Source of the DNA: Gammaproteobacteria bacterium 45_16_T64
GTDB taxonomy: Bacteria > Pseudomonadota > Gammaproteobacteria > Pseudomonadales > Ketobacteraceae
Direction of reading: 5' to 3'
NCBI GenBank assembly: GCA_002162955.1
Contig: MABD01000003.1
Location: 1-43,489 of the forward strand
DNA: 43,489 nucleotides
Shown here: positions 23,114 through 34,417 of the stretch, piece after piece
Position numbering within the stretch: the stretch's first letter is position 1
How the letters are laid out: every line of letters starts with the position of its first letter
Program-made: the position numbers and the translations under genes
The notes under the pieces: model-generated
Told to the model about the DNA's origin: nothing
What the model saw: only the letters and a program-made list of their open reading frames with translations
The model's database searches: none

Positions 23114-25183
23114 ATGTCAGTAAGCAACGATTTACTTATCGAACTTGGCACTGAAGAACTGCCGCCCAAAGCGCTAAAGAAATTGATGTCAGCCTTTGCA
23201 GAGGGAATTAGCAAAGGGCTCGCCACTCATGATTTGGCTCACCAGGGTATTACTCCCTATGCAACACCGCGACGTTTAGCCGTAAAGATTAGCGGTCTTG
23301 TCACCCAGCAAGCAGATAAATCAGTTGAAAGAAAGGGCCCCGCAATTAAAGCTGCACGTGATGCAGAAGGTAACCCGAGCAAAGCTGCTGAAGGGTTCGC
23401 TCGTTCCTGTGGTGTCAGTTTCGACGAATTACAAACATTAGAGACTGAGAAGGGTGCTTGGTTGGTATTTCGCTCCACCCAACAAGGAAAGCAAACAGCA
23501 TCGCTTATCCCTGAGATCATTGAACAATCTCTTAACAAATTGCCAATTCCTAAACGTATGACCTGGGGTGCTCACAAAGACGCATTTGTTCGCCCGGTTC
23601 ATTGGTTAGTCGTATTATTCGGAAACGATGTAGTCCAATGTAATATTCTTGGAAAAGCAGCTGGGAATGAAAGTCGTGGACACCGCTTTCACGCGCCAGC
23701 GGTTTTTACTATCACCTCACCAGGCGATTATGAAAGCCAACTCAAAGAACGTTTTGTTATTGCGGATTATGATCAACGACAGAGCCAGATTCTTGAAGGC
23801 GTCAAAACGATCGCCAGTAGCACGACTGGTACCCCTTCTATTGATAATGACTTATTACACGAAGTCACCGGATTGGTTGAATGGCCTGTACCATTGATAG
23901 GAAACTTTGAAGAGGACTTTTTACAAGTACCTCAAGAAGCGTTGATCAGTGCGATGCAAGAGCACCAGAAATATTTTCCGGTATTAGATAGCAATGGAAA
24001 AATACTACCCCACTTTATTACCGTATCTAATATTGAAAGTAGCGATCCTTCTCAAGTCATCAACGGTAATGAGCGCGTTATTCGACCACGACTTTCCGAT
24101 GCTCGGTTCTTTTTTGAAACCGATAAAAAGAAGTCCTTGGAACAACATAACGAACCGTTATCCAAGATTGTATTCGAAGCACAGTTAGGCACCTTGTTAG
24201 AAAAATCAGCACGCGTTAGCACACTTGCCAAATACATCGCCGAACGCATTGGTGGCAATGAGGAGTGGGCAGCAAGAGCAGGGCTTCTATGTAAAGCAGA
24301 TTTATCCACTGAAATGGTCGGCGAGTTTCCTGACTTACAAGGTATCATCGGGACTTATTATGCAGCCAATGATGGGGAAGCTGAAGAAGTAGGGTTAGCA
24401 CTTAACGAACAATATCAGCCTCGCTTTTCGGGCGACAAACTTCCCAGTACCCTCACGGGCGCCGCGGTCGCAATAGCGGATAAAGTCGATACCTTAGTCG
24501 GTATTTTAGGCATTGGTAAAAAACCGACTGGCGACAAAGACCCCTACGCACTACGTCGCGCAGCATTAGGAGTGTTGAGAATAATAGTAGGTAAGAAACT
24601 ACCATTAGACCTTGTTGAATTGTTTCAACAATCTTCGACCTTATACGCAGATAAACTCACTAATGCTCATGTTAAAGAAGACTACCTGGAATTTTTACAA
24701 GGCCGTTATATGTCCTGGTTCCAAGAGGAAGGCTTTAGCACAGATATCGTTAAGGCTGTTTTGGGCGTTAACCCAACAGCGCCATTAGACTTTTACCAGC
24801 GCATCGAAGCAGTAAAGGCATTTAAGGCATTACCCGCTTCTGAAGCTCTCGCGGCTGCAAACAAACGAGTGGGCAACATACTTGGCAAACGAGAAGATAC
24901 ATCCGAACTACCGGCTGTGTCTGAAGCACTGTTGGAAGCAGAAGAAGAGAAGCGTCTATTTACTATCGTCGCTCAAAAGTCTGCTGATATGCAATCCTCC
25001 GGAAGCAAGAATTACACTAAAGTGCTATCTTCATTAGCTGAGCTAAAAGACCCCGTGGATGCATTTTTTGATAATGTGATGGTAAACGTTGAAGAACCCG
25101 CACTTAAGAATAATAGACTTGCACTTCTTCAAGAGCTGCATGGTTTGTTCTTAGATATTGCCGATATATCTGTGCTTCAGTAA
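23114..25183 (+). CDS. glyS: Glycyl-tRNA synthetase beta subunit
   Basis: This is the 689-residue beta chain of glycyl-tRNA synthetase, needed for tRNA binding. It opens with NDLLIELGTEELPPKALKKL, carries ATPRRLAVKI and KRMTWG, and later FPVLDSNGKILPHFITVSNI and KPTGDKDPYALRRAALGVLR. The last region belongs to the HD-like and tRNA-binding C-terminal half. Full length; no anomaly. A rho-independent terminator follows 25 bp after the stop. Confidence 0.98.
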   Translation: MSVSNDLLIELGTEELPPKALKKLMSAFAEGISKGLATHDLAHQGITPYATPRRLAVKISGLVTQQADKSVERKGPAIKAARDAEGNPSKAAEGFARSCGVSFDELQTLETEKGAWLVFRSTQQGKQTASLIPEIIEQSLNKLPIPKRMTWGAHKDAFVRPVHWLVVLFGNDVVQCNILGKAAGNESRGHRFHAPAVFTITSPGDYESQLKERFVIADYDQRQSQILEGVKTIASSTTGTPSIDNDLLHEVTGLVEWPVPLIGNFEEDFLQVPQEALISAMQEHQKYFPVLDSNGKILPHFITVSNIESSDPSQVINGNERVIRPRLSDARFFFETDKKKSLEQHNEPLSKIVFEAQLGTLLEKSARVSTLAKYIAERIGGNEEWAARAGLLCKADLSTEMVGEFPDLQGIIGTYYAANDGEAEEVGLALNEQYQPRFSGDKLPSTLTGAAVAIADKVDTLVGILGIGKKPTGDKDPYALRRAALGVLRIIVGKKLPLDLVELFQQSSTLYADKLTNAHVKEDYLEFLQGRYMSWFQEEGFSTDIVKAVLGVNPTAPLDFYQRIEAVKAFKALPASEALAAANKRVGNILGKREDTSELPAVSEALLEAEEEKRLFTIVAQKSADMQSSGSKNYTKVLSSLAELKDPVDAFFDNVMVNVEEPALKNNRLALLQELHGLFLDIADISVLQ

Positions 25184-25208
25184 TAGGCTACATTAAGAAT
25201 GAGTCAAA

Positions 25209-25246
25209 GGGCTTAGCAAACAAATGGGTTTGTTAGGCCCTTTTTT
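25209..25246 (+). terminator. Rho-independent terminator of glyQS
   Basis: GGGCTTAGCAAAC (25209-25221) pairs with GTTTGTTAGGCCC (25228-25240) with two G-T wobbles and a 6-base loop, followed by six T residues (25241-25246). Confidence 0.85.
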
Positions 25247-25278
25247 ATGTTCAGCATAATATAAAGGGAAAGATCTAT

Positions 25279-25836
25279 ATGAGTAACAAACTAGTAATAC
25301 TCGATCGTGATGGTGTAATCAACCAAGATTCTGATGACTATATAAAATCAGCAGACGAGTGGATACCAATTCCAGGCAGCATTGAAGCCATCGCAAAATT
25401 GTCAAAAGCCGGATATTCCATCGCGGTTGCAACGAATCAGTCTGGCCTCGCTCGCGGCTATTTTGATAGTGACACCTTATCAGCCATGCATAGAAAAATG
25501 ATTGATTTGGTATCACAAGCAGGTGGCAGTATTCAGCATATCGCGTTTTGCCCCCACGGCCCTGATGATAACTGCCTTTGTCGAAAACCAAAGCCTGGAC
25601 TATTGAAGCAGATATCTGCTTCGCTAGACATTCAATTATCGACTGATGTTGTCTTTGTAGGAGACAGTATGAGCGACCTAAATGCAGGTATTAACGCTGG
25701 ATGTCGATCCGTGTTGGTACAAACCGGAAAGGGGCTGAAATCTTTTGTAAAACTAAAGGAAAAGGAGAATTCACACTTACAGGGTATAGCTGTCTATAAT
25801 GATCTGCTGGATTTTGTGAATGACCTATTAGGTTAA
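25279..25836 (+). CDS. gmhB: D-glycero-beta-D-manno-heptose-1,7-bisphosphate 7-phosphatase
   Basis: GmhB dephosphorylates heptose bisphosphate in the ADP-heptose pathway that feeds lipopolysaccharide core synthesis. The 185-residue HAD-family enzyme has the catalytic motif LDRDGVIN (nucleophile and acid Asp), then ATNQSGLARG, the zinc-binding cluster CPHGPDDNCLCRKPKPG, and VFVGDSMSDLNAG with the magnesium-binding aspartates. A paralogous histidinol phosphatase lacks this context. It sits between glyS and an acyltransferase gene, the same order as in Pseudomonas. GGGAAAGA precedes the ATG. Confidence 0.94.
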   Translation: MSNKLVILDRDGVINQDSDDYIKSADEWIPIPGSIEAIAKLSKAGYSIAVATNQSGLARGYFDSDTLSAMHRKMIDLVSQAGGSIQHIAFCPHGPDDNCLCRKPKPGLLKQISASLDIQLSTDVVFVGDSMSDLNAGINAGCRSVLVQTGKGLKSFVKLKEKENSHLQGIAVYNDLLDFVNDLLG

Positions 25837-25913
25837 CCTAACTAAGTCCCCCTTAGAGGTAGTAGGTTGACCCTCTTTTCCCTTACCCAATCTTCGAATG
25901 GAACAACAATTTG

Positions 25914-26621
25914 ATGAGCTTTCTACGTGGAATTATCTTTTACCTTGGTTATGCGATCAGTATCGTCTTCTATGGTGTCATCGTAACCCCTCTTGCCTGG
26001 TGCCTACCGTTCGAAAAGCGTTACCCCATCATAACGAGTTGGATACGATTTCTGGAATGGTGGCTTAAGGTTATCTGTGGTATTCGATACGAAATAGAAA
26101 ACCCAGAAGCATTGCCCTCAGAATTGTGTGTTGTCGTAGCCAATCACCAAAGTGTCTGGGAAACGTTTTTTATTCAACAACATTTTGCCCCACAATGTGT
26201 CGCGGCCAAAAAAGAGCTTATCCTAATCCCATTTGTGGGAATTACCTTACGCGCTCTCAACCCGATCATTATTGATCGCTCTAAGAAACAGAACGCGCTC
26301 AAGCAGCTTGTAGTCCAAGGTAAAGATCGGTTGATGAATAATGTGAGCGTACTGATATTTCCCGAAGGTACACGGGTACCCTACGGTGAAACAGCCCCAC
26401 ATCTTGGAGGAGGGTCGATGTTAGCGATTCAAGCAAACAAACCTATCTTACCTATCGTACATAACTCAGGGTTATTTTGGCCTGCCGGAAAAGTTACCAA
26501 ATACCCAGGTACAATTAAGATTAGAATCGGTGAATTGATCGATACAACAGGACGAAAACCAAAAGAACTCACAAGAGAAATTGAATTGTGGATGAATGAA
26601 AACATCCCTGACGCGAGTTAG
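25914..26621 (+). CDS. plsC: 1-acyl-sn-glycerol-3-phosphate acyltransferase (PlsC family)
   Basis: This 235-residue membrane-associated acyltransferase transfers an acyl chain to lysophosphatidic acid or a related acceptor. An N-terminal hydrophobic anchor (GIIFYLGYAISIVFYGVIVT) is followed by the catalytic motif NHQSVWETF, in which His-x4-Glu replaces the commoner His-x4-Asp. The second motif is FPEGTR with the usual GGG segment after it. The His-x4-Glu form is normal for the origin-linked plsC paralogue of gammaproteobacteria, sometimes called lptA or olsA. The ATG at 25914 was preferred to the TTG one codon earlier. It converges with gyrB at a strong terminator. Confidence 0.9.
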   Translation: MSFLRGIIFYLGYAISIVFYGVIVTPLAWCLPFEKRYPIITSWIRFLEWWLKVICGIRYEIENPEALPSELCVVVANHQSVWETFFIQQHFAPQCVAAKKELILIPFVGITLRALNPIIIDRSKKQNALKQLVVQGKDRLMNNVSVLIFPEGTRVPYGETAPHLGGGSMLAIQANKPILPIVHNSGLFWPAGKVTKYPGTIKIRIGELIDTTGRKPKELTREIELWMNENIPDAS

Positions 26622-26644
26622 TACACACTTACTATCTAGGCTAT

Positions 26645-26676
26645 AAAAAAAGCGGACTTTTAAGTCCGCTTTTTTT
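26645..26676. terminator. Bidirectional terminator between plsC and gyrB
   Basis: The arms AAAAAAAGCGGACTT (26645-26659) and AAGTCCGCTTTTTTT (26662-26676) are perfect 15-bp complements with a 2-base loop. With T runs on both strands it would end plsC transcripts and, after read-through, gyrB transcripts. Confidence 0.92.
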
Positions 26677-26684
26677 ATTTTCGT

Positions 26685-26715
26685 ATATCCACAGCCCTGA
26701 GTAAGCTGTGGATAT
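26685..26715. repeat. Inverted repeat with DnaA-box-like arms 3' of gyrB
   Basis: ATATCCACAGC (26685-26695) and GCTGTGGATAT (26705-26715) are perfect 11-bp arms separated by 9 bases. Each contains a DnaA box with one mismatch at the outer base. It lies 30 bp after the gyrB stop and resembles the hairpins at 7709-7748 and 5677-5736. Confidence 0.7.
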
Positions 26716-26745
26716 GTATGCAAGGTTTAACAGTTATCCAAGAAG

Positions 26746-29193
<2,448 letters not shown>

Positions 29194-30288
29194 TTATACG
29201 CTAACGGTTCCATGTTCCACGTGGAACACATTGGGATCGAGCGTATCAATAATCATACTATTAAGGTCAGTGTTATTTATTGAAGTAATAAATACCTGAC
29301 ATCCTATTCTCTTTATTTCTTTGCACACTTTTTCACAATTATTTGTATCTAACTCAGAGGGCAGGTCATCTAACAGTAAACTGACCTGGCGCCCTGACTT
29401 CCGCTGCAACTGCTCTATCTGGGCTAGCCTAATGGCATACACTGCTAGCTTTTTCTGGCCTCTAGACAAATAGTCTTTAGCCAAGTGATTACCAGCACAA
29501 ATTTCAAGATCAGCTTTATGAGGGCCAATAGTGGTAAAACCATAACGCAGATCTTTGGTTATGGTTTTGTCTAGACACTCTGAGTAACCCCCAGCATCCG
29601 TCCAGCCATCACGTAGTACTATTCGTATACCGTCATCCATAAAGAAATGTGTAAGCGATCTGCTTAACGTTTCTTCTAGTTCCATCATGTACTTTTGCCG
29701 TACATTCGTTACATACTCTGCGGAAGGTACTAATATCCGATTCCAGTAATCTAATTGATTGCTCGAATCTTTTTGACCCGTTTTGAGTAATGCATTACGT
29801 TGTTTCAGAGCATGACTAAACCTACGCCAATGATCTATGAAACCATGTTCCACGTGGAACACTCCCCAATCCATCAATTGTCTTCTGAAACTTGGCCCCC
29901 CTTCAATAATATCCATACTGTTGGGTTCAATAACACAAACAGGTAATAGACTGGAAAGGGTAGATACTCGCTGAACTTTCTCTAATGCAACTTTTGCAAC
30001 CGTTTTGCCACCGCCAAACTTAGAGATTCCAATCCTCGTTTCCATCGAATCAGAATCAATCGCTCTAAGTAATGCAGATACAGTTAGGCTAGATTGCCCA
30101 TCACGGATAATACTTTTTTTTAGCGAATTTCTGAAACTCTTGCCTTGACTCAGAACTGCCATGGATTCAAGCAGCGAGGTTTTTCCACTACCATTGGGGC
30201 CGATAATTAGATTGCTATATTGTGAACACTCAAGCGAAGCACTCTGGACGTTACGCACATTGCTGACATCCAGAGTTTTTATAGACAC
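29194..30288 (-). CDS. recF: DNA recombination and repair protein RecF
   Basis: RecF is an SMC-like ATPase that helps load RecA at single-strand gaps. The 364-residue protein has Walker A (IIGPNGSGKTSLLESM), signature LSRGQKKLAVYAIRLAQ and Walker B (VSLLLDDLPSELD). It starts at a GTG (30288). Its coding sequence carries two perfect parS centromere sites, each read as VFHVEHG: one after DWG near residue 143 and one near the C-terminus (NVFHVEHGTVSV). In pseudomonad RecF the first position usually reads FHVEP as I recall, so a small change creates the second parS here. It lies between dnaN and gyrB in the usual operon. Confidence 0.97.
   Translation of the reverse strand: MSIKTLDVSNVRNVQSASLECSQYSNLIIGPNGSGKTSLLESMAVLSQGKSFRNSLKKSIIRDGQSSLTVSALLRAIDSDSMETRIGISKFGGGKTVAKVALEKVQRVSTLSSLLPVCVIEPNSMDIIEGGPSFRRQLMDWGVFHVEHGFIDHWRRFSHALKQRNALLKTGQKDSSNQLDYWNRILVPSAEYVTNVRQKYMMELEETLSRSLTHFFMDDGIRIVLRDGWTDAGGYSECLDKTITKDLRYGFTTIGPHKADLEICAGNHLAKDYLSRGQKKLAVYAIRLAQIEQLQRKSGRQVSLLLDDLPSELDTNNCEKVCKEIKRIGCQVFITSINNTDLNSMIIDTLDPNVFHVEHGTVSV
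29213..29228. promoter_or_regulatory. parS site 1 (within recF 3' end)
   Basis: TGTTCCACGTGGAACA is the perfect 16-bp parS palindrome recognised by chromosomal ParB. It lies in the last codons of recF, about 4 kb from oriC and 12 kb from parB. Confidence 0.95.
29846..29861. promoter_or_regulatory. parS site 2 (within recF middle)
   Basis: A second perfect TGTTCCACGTGGAACA lies 633 bp from the first, in the middle of recF. ParB loads at such sites and spreads as a CTP-dependent clamp, so the pair should nucleate the origin segregation complex. Confidence 0.95.
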
Positions 30289-30304
30289 CGGTATCGTTAC
30301 CGAA

Positions 30305-31411
30305 CTACAGCCTCATTGGCATCACTACATACATAGCGCTCTGATCTTCGCCATCCGTTATCAAAGCACTACTGTTAGAATCAGATAACGTAATATGAAT
30401 ACTGTCACTTTGAACAACACTCAGTACATCAAGTATGTAGCTAACATTAAAACCAATTTCCAACTCTGGCCCTTCGTAGGTTACATTAATGACTTCTTGA
30501 GCTTCTTCTTGTTCTGGATTGTTAGCTACAGAGGTTAGCGTTCCATTTTCTATACGAACTCGAACACCTCGATATTTTTCGTTAGATAAGATAGCGACCC
30601 GAGAGAACGACTGCTTCATCTCTGACTTTTCACCAACGACTAACTTATCTCCTTGTTTTGGCAGGACTTTATCGTAATCTGGGAATTTCCCATCCACCAA
30701 TTTGGATGTAAAACGAAGACCAGGGGTCTCTGCTCTTATATGATTTGAGCTTAACGTAATACCAACTTCTGAATCGTCATCTGAAAATAATCGAGCTAAT
30801 TCCAAAATTCCTTTACGAGGCACAATGGCCTGAGTAACACCCTCAATAGGTAATTGAATTTCTGCGGAGCAGAGCGCTAAGCGGTGCCCATCTGTAGCCA
30901 CTGTTTTCAAACTATTCTGTGTGAGCTCCAGAAGCATACCGTTCAAATAAAATCGAACATCCTGCTGCGCCATCGCAAAACTAGTACGGTCGATAGTTTG
31001 CTTAAGATAACCCTGGTTAATCGAAAATTCACTCGTACTGGCAGTGTCTTCTAAATTCGGAAATTCATTAGCGGGTAAGGTCGCCAACGAGAATTTACTT
31101 CTCGCTGCCTTTATTCTCATTTTTTGATCATCTTGTTCGAATGTGATCACAGCCTCGTTAGGCAATGACTTACAAATATCCATCACCTTCTTCGCGGGCA
31201 AAGTAATTTCACCATCGACCTCTGCAGCAGTTTCAAGGGTGATACGCGCCACAAGCTCTACTTCTAGATCTGTACCGGTAATCGAAAGAGAATCACCTTC
31301 TACTACCATCAGTACATTAGATAAAACCGGCAGCGTTTGTCGACGCTCAACAACACCCGCAACTTGTTGCAATGGTGTCAGTAGGTTTTCTCTTGAGACG
31401 CTAAATTTCAT
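30305..31411 (-). CDS. dnaN: DNA polymerase III beta sliding clamp
   Basis: The beta clamp is a ring-shaped dimer that tethers polymerase III to DNA and organises repair partners. The 368-residue protein opens MKFSVSRENLLTPLQQVAGV, contains LPVLSNVLM and three repeated clamp domains, and ends in the conserved MPMRL. The partner-binding pocket is formed in the C-terminal domain. AGGAATATGT precedes the ATG. It lies 39 bp after dnaA and before recF in the classic replication operon. A 16-bp palindrome (TAGTTAG-CA-CTAACTA, 31431-31446) occupies the short dnaA-dnaN gap. Confidence 0.99.
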   Translation of the reverse strand: MKFSVSRENLLTPLQQVAGVVERRQTLPVLSNVLMVVEGDSLSITGTDLEVELVARITLETAAEVDGEITLPAKKVMDICKSLPNEAVITFEQDDQKMRIKAARSKFSLATLPANEFPNLEDTASTSEFSINQGYLKQTIDRTSFAMAQQDVRFYLNGMLLELTQNSLKTVATDGHRLALCSAEIQLPIEGVTQAIVPRKGILELARLFSDDDSEVGITLSSNHIRAETPGLRFTSKLVDGKFPDYDKVLPKQGDKLVVGEKSEMKQSFSRVAILSNEKYRGVRVRIENGTLTSVANNPEQEEAQEVINVTYEGPELEIGFNVSYILDVLSVVQSDSIHITLSDSNSSALITDGEDQSAMYVVMPMRL

Positions 31412-31450
31412 ACATATTCCTAATTTCCGTTAGTTAGCACTAACTAGCTT

Positions 31451-32881
31451 TTATGTTGTTAAGGAGCGTAGTAAATTACTGTAATCTTCACCAACATCAT
31501 TGCTGGTAGCACGCAATTCTTTTACTTTACGGCACGCATGTAAGACCGTGGTATGGTCTCTGCCGCCAAATGCATCCCCGATTTCAGGCAGACTATGATT
31601 CGTCAGCTCTTTTGCTAGCGCCATTGCAATTTGTCGTGGACGGGCAACCGACCGACTTCTTCGCTTAGATAACATATCGGACATTTTGATCTTAAAATAC
31701 TCAGCTACAATTTTCTGAATATTCTCGATACCCACCTGCTTATCCTGTAAAGCGAGCAAGTCTTTTAGTGAATCCTTAACAAATTCAACGGTAATCGGCC
31801 TGCCAGTAAAGTGTGCATTGGCGATAACGCGTTTTAATGCTCCTTCGAGCTCCCGTACGTTTGAACGTATACGTTGTGCGACAAAAAACGCAGCTTCATG
31901 AGGCAGGTCAATTTTTGCCTCTTCTGCCTTTTTCATTAGTATCGCAACGCGAGTTTCTAGTTCAGGAGGTTCCACGGTAACAGTCAAACCCCAACCGAAA
32001 CGGGACTTAAGGCGCTCTTCCACGCCTGTGATTTCTTTCGGGTAGCGATCGCTGGTAAGGATCATCTGTTGACCACCTTCCAACAAAGCATTAAAAGTAT
32101 GGAAAAACTCTTCTTGAGATCGCTCTTTTCCCGCAAAAAACTGAATATCATCTATCAAAAGGGCATCCACAGAGCGATAGAAGCGCTTAAACTCATTTAT
32201 CGCGTTAATCTGAAGTGCCTTTACCATATCCGCCACAAACCGCTCAGAATGGAGATAAACGACCTTAGCATTAGGGTTATGCATAACTATCTGGTTACCA
32301 ATAGCATGCATCAGGTGAGTTTTACCTAAACCCACGCCTCCATAGAGAAATAGCGGGTTATAGGCATTACCTGGATTATCAGCAACCTGGGTCGCCGCTG
32401 CACGGGCCAGTTGGTTAGATTTACCTTCAATGAAACTATCAAATATGAAACTAGTGTTTAGGCTCGTCTTATGCTTTATCGATCCACCTAAATCAACCTT
32501 ACGCCCACCCTGTCTTTGAGCTGAAGAATTATTTCCATTCGGTTGCACTACCTTGGTAACAGTATGTCCTGAACGGCTTGGTTCTGTCGATACAGCTGCA
32601 TTTTGTCGTGGAGCATTATCTACTGGGGTGGATGCTCTGGAGCCAATGACCAACACCACGCACGGATGGATGTCAGCACCTGATAATTCATCAAGTAACT
32701 CTGTGATACGGAAAATAAATTTATCGTTGACCCAATCGAGAACAAAACGATTAGGTGCTAACAGACGCAAATCATCGCCATCAGGTTCAACCTGAAGCGG
32801 CCTGATCCACATATTAAATTGCTGAGACGGTAACTCTTCTTGTAACCGGTCCAGACATTTATGCCATAGCGCACTACCCAC
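31451..32881 (-). CDS. dnaA: Chromosomal replication initiator DnaA
   Basis: DnaA binds TTATNCACA boxes and opens oriC. Domain I ([20 protein letters not shown]) is followed by a variable linker and the AAA+ domain III with Walker [11 protein letters not shown], Walker B LLIDDIQF and sensor segments [10 protein letters not shown]. The DNA-binding domain IV follows with the signature [17 protein letters not shown] chose the GTG at 32881, giving 476 residues. It aligns the protein with Pseudomonas DnaA (MSVELWQQC...) and has GGGGG nine bases upstream. A TTG five codons earlier opens a longer frame but has no ribosome site. The gene heads the dnaA-dnaN-recF-gyrB operon and is probably autoregulated through the DnaA box in its promoter. 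Confidence 0.98.
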   Translation of the reverse strand: MGSALWHKCLDRLQEELPSQQFNMWIRPLQVEPDGDDLRLLAPNRFVLDWVNDKFIFRITELLDELSGADIHPCVVLVIGSRASTPVDNAPRQNAAVSTEPSRSGHTVTKVVQPNGNNSSAQRQGGRKVDLGGSIKHKTSLNTSFIFDSFIEGKSNQLARAAATQVADNPGNAYNPLFLYGGVGLGKTHLMHAIGNQIVMHNPNAKVVYLHSERFVADMVKALQINAINEFKRFYRSVDALLIDDIQFFAGKERSQEEFFHTFNALLEGGQQMILTSDRYPKEITGVEERLKSRFGWGLTVTVEPPELETRVAILMKKAEEAKIDLPHEAAFFVAQRIRSNVRELEGALKRVIANAHFTGRPITVEFVKDSLKDLLALQDKQVGIENIQKIVAEYFKIKMSDMLSKRRSRSVARPRQIAMALAKELTNHSLPEIGDAFGGRDHTTVLHACRKVKELRATSNDVGEDYSNLLRSLTT

Positions 32882-33459
32882 TTGGCATGCCCCCAATAGA
32901 TGAATTAATTACACAGGAAAGGATGAAATAATATACCGCCTAATGAAACTTATCCACAGGGAAAATGAAAATATTTTACTGAAATTTAAGGGCTTTTTAG
33001 AAATAACGCTTGACCTGAAGGTATCCCTACATATTGATCGATATTTATACCGCACTCTTTCCCTAATTCAATACGGCTATTTATCATCAAAGGGATTTTT
33101 TATTGATCACAAAACAATCAACAAACTTGATTACCTTCCCTTATTCCATAAATTAGTCATTTTTTCACTTGTGGATAATATGTATAGAAAGTCTGTATAC
33201 ACCGGTCATTAAACTATTGATATCTATGTGGATAAACAGCCACCCATAGTTATTCACATTTTGTACCCCCCCTTGCCCTTAGCTAATACAAACTATGAGC
33301 ACAAGGTTATCACGTGGCTAACATATTGTTTTTATTAGGTTTTTTTAACTTATGCACAGATTTTACTAACACTAATAACTATAAACATAATCTTTTATAT
33401 ATAAATATATTATTAATTATTAATGGCGTCCTACCCCAATAAACAAGCGAATTACAGGA
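32882..33459. other. oriC: oriC, replication origin region
   Basis: This AT-rich, gene-free region between divergent dnaA and rpmH is where pseudomonads have oriC. DnaA boxes are at 32950-32958, 33170-33178 and 33227-33235 (perfect), 33250-33258 (TTATTCACA) and 33350-33358 (TTATGCACA). Both orientations occur. A long A+T run at 33391-33424, next to the last box, is the likely duplex-unwinding element. The frame at 32943-33212 on the + strand is not convincing as a gene. Confidence 0.88.
32930..32958 (-). promoter_or_regulatory. Probable dnaA promoter overlapped by a DnaA box
   Basis: On the minus strand TATATT (32930-32935) could be the -10. The perfect DnaA box TTATCCACA (32950-32958) covers the -35 position 17 bp away, so bound DnaA would compete with RNA polymerase. 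The -35 sequence itself is poor. Confidence 0.45.
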
Positions 33460-33488
33460 TTGACAGGGGTAGCTAAAATCACTAGAAT
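33460..33488 (+). promoter_or_regulatory. rpmH promoter
   Basis: TTGACA (33460-33465) and TAGAAT (33483-33488) are separated by exactly 17 bp, a near-consensus sigma-70 promoter. The leader to the rpmH start is about 75 bases. Confidence 0.85.
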
Positions 33489-33568
33489 CTCCGCTCTTTT
33501 TTAAAGGTTTTAACTAGACTTTTAAAAGACGAATCAAAGACACTGTTTGTAGAAATTAGAGAATCGCC

Positions 33569-33703
33569 ATGAAAAGAACTTTCCAACCCAGTAATCTAAA
33601 ACGTAAGCGTACCCACGGCTTCCGATCTCGTATGGCTACCAAAAATGGTCAACACCTGATTAAACGACGTCGTTCGAAAGGCCGTAAGCGTCTAGCAGCA
33701 TAA
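33569..33703 (+). CDS. rpmH: 50S ribosomal protein L34
   Basis: This is a 44-residue, very basic protein of the large ribosomal subunit. It reads [20 protein letters not shown] from the start and ends [12 protein letters not shown], the invariant pattern of L34. It is too short for ordinary gene-length cut-offs. It lies downstream of a strong promoter and 18 bp before rnpA, the universal rpmH-rnpA pairing next to oriC. Confidence 0.98.
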   Translation: MKRTFQPSNLKRKRTHGFRSRMATKNGQHLIKRRRSKGRKRLAA

Positions 33704-33721
33704 TTATTCTTGCTAGAAACG

Positions 33722-34102
33722 ATGCAATACACGTTTAAACCCCATCAGAAGTTACTTAATTCTCATGATTTTAAACGTGTATTTGATCACGTGGCTATCA
33801 AAGCGGGGACAAGTGAATTACTTGTGCTTGCCATTGATAATTATGACGAAAAACCAGCTCGTTTAGGGTTAGTTGTTGCAAAAAAGAACCTTAAAAGAGC
33901 GGTAGATCGTAATCGGTTTAAACGAGTTGTGAGAGAATCGTTTAGAAACCATCAACACCAGTTACAAGGCTTAGAATTTGTTGTTTTAAGTCGCCGCGGG
34001 GCAATCGAGCTCGATTCTTCTGCGTTAAAGAAAGTGGTGGATCAGACATGGCGACGTATACTCAAAAAACGCACTGCAAAGTTAGAGACAAAAAAAGCCT
34101 AA
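33722..34102 (+). CDS. rnpA: Ribonuclease P protein component
   Basis: RnpA is the basic protein cofactor of RNase P, which matures the 5' end of tRNAs. The frame can open at a TTG (33710), but the ATG at 33722 gives 126 residues and a normal N-terminus ([20 protein letters not shown]). The family signature [13 protein letters not shown] (near residue 65) and the preceding [15 protein letters not shown] are clear. It is cotranscribed with rpmH and yidD. Confidence 0.96.
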   Translation: MQYTFKPHQKLLNSHDFKRVFDHVAIKAGTSELLVLAIDNYDEKPARLGLVVAKKNLKRAVDRNRFKRVVRESFRNHQHQLQGLEFVVLSRRGAIELDSSALKKVVDQTWRRILKKRTAKLETKKA

Positions 34103-34154
34103 TACTCGGACGTATTGTATTCCTGAATTTATATGTGAATATAGGCGCTGTATT

Positions 34155-34412
34155 TTGATAAAGACTCTGCTGATTAATCTGATCAAACTTTATCGGAACT
34201 TTATCAGCCCGATGATGGCTCCACATTGTCGATTTTATCCCTCATGTTCTTGTTATGCACAGCTCTCTATCGAACGATTTGGCGCTTGGAAAGGCTTCTA
34301 TTTAGCCGTTTTTCGCTTGCTAAAATGCAACCCTTGGCATTCTGGTGGAGTGGATCTAGTACCTGAAGAATTCCACTATTGTCAGAAAAAACCTATAGAA
34401 AACAATAAGTAA
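34155..34412 (+). CDS. yidD: Membrane protein insertion efficiency factor YidD
   Basis: YidD is a small membrane-associated protein that assists YidC-dependent insertion. The 85-residue protein has the amphipathic N-terminal helix [20 protein letters not shown], then [19 protein letters not shown] and [16 protein letters not shown], with the three conserved cysteines. It begins at a TTG (34155), which gives the normal family length. yidC follows after 5 bp. Confidence 0.95.
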   Translation: MIKTLLINLIKLYRNFISPMMAPHCRFYPSCSCYAQLSIERFGAWKGFYLAVFRLLKCNPWHSGGVDLVPEEFHYCQKKPIENNK

Positions 34413-34417
34413 CAGTT

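Noticed and set aside
32943-33212. Plus-strand 89-residue frame inside oriC
   Set aside because: It overlaps DnaA boxes and the dnaA promoter, has no ribosome site, and the region is AT-rich, where chance frames are common.
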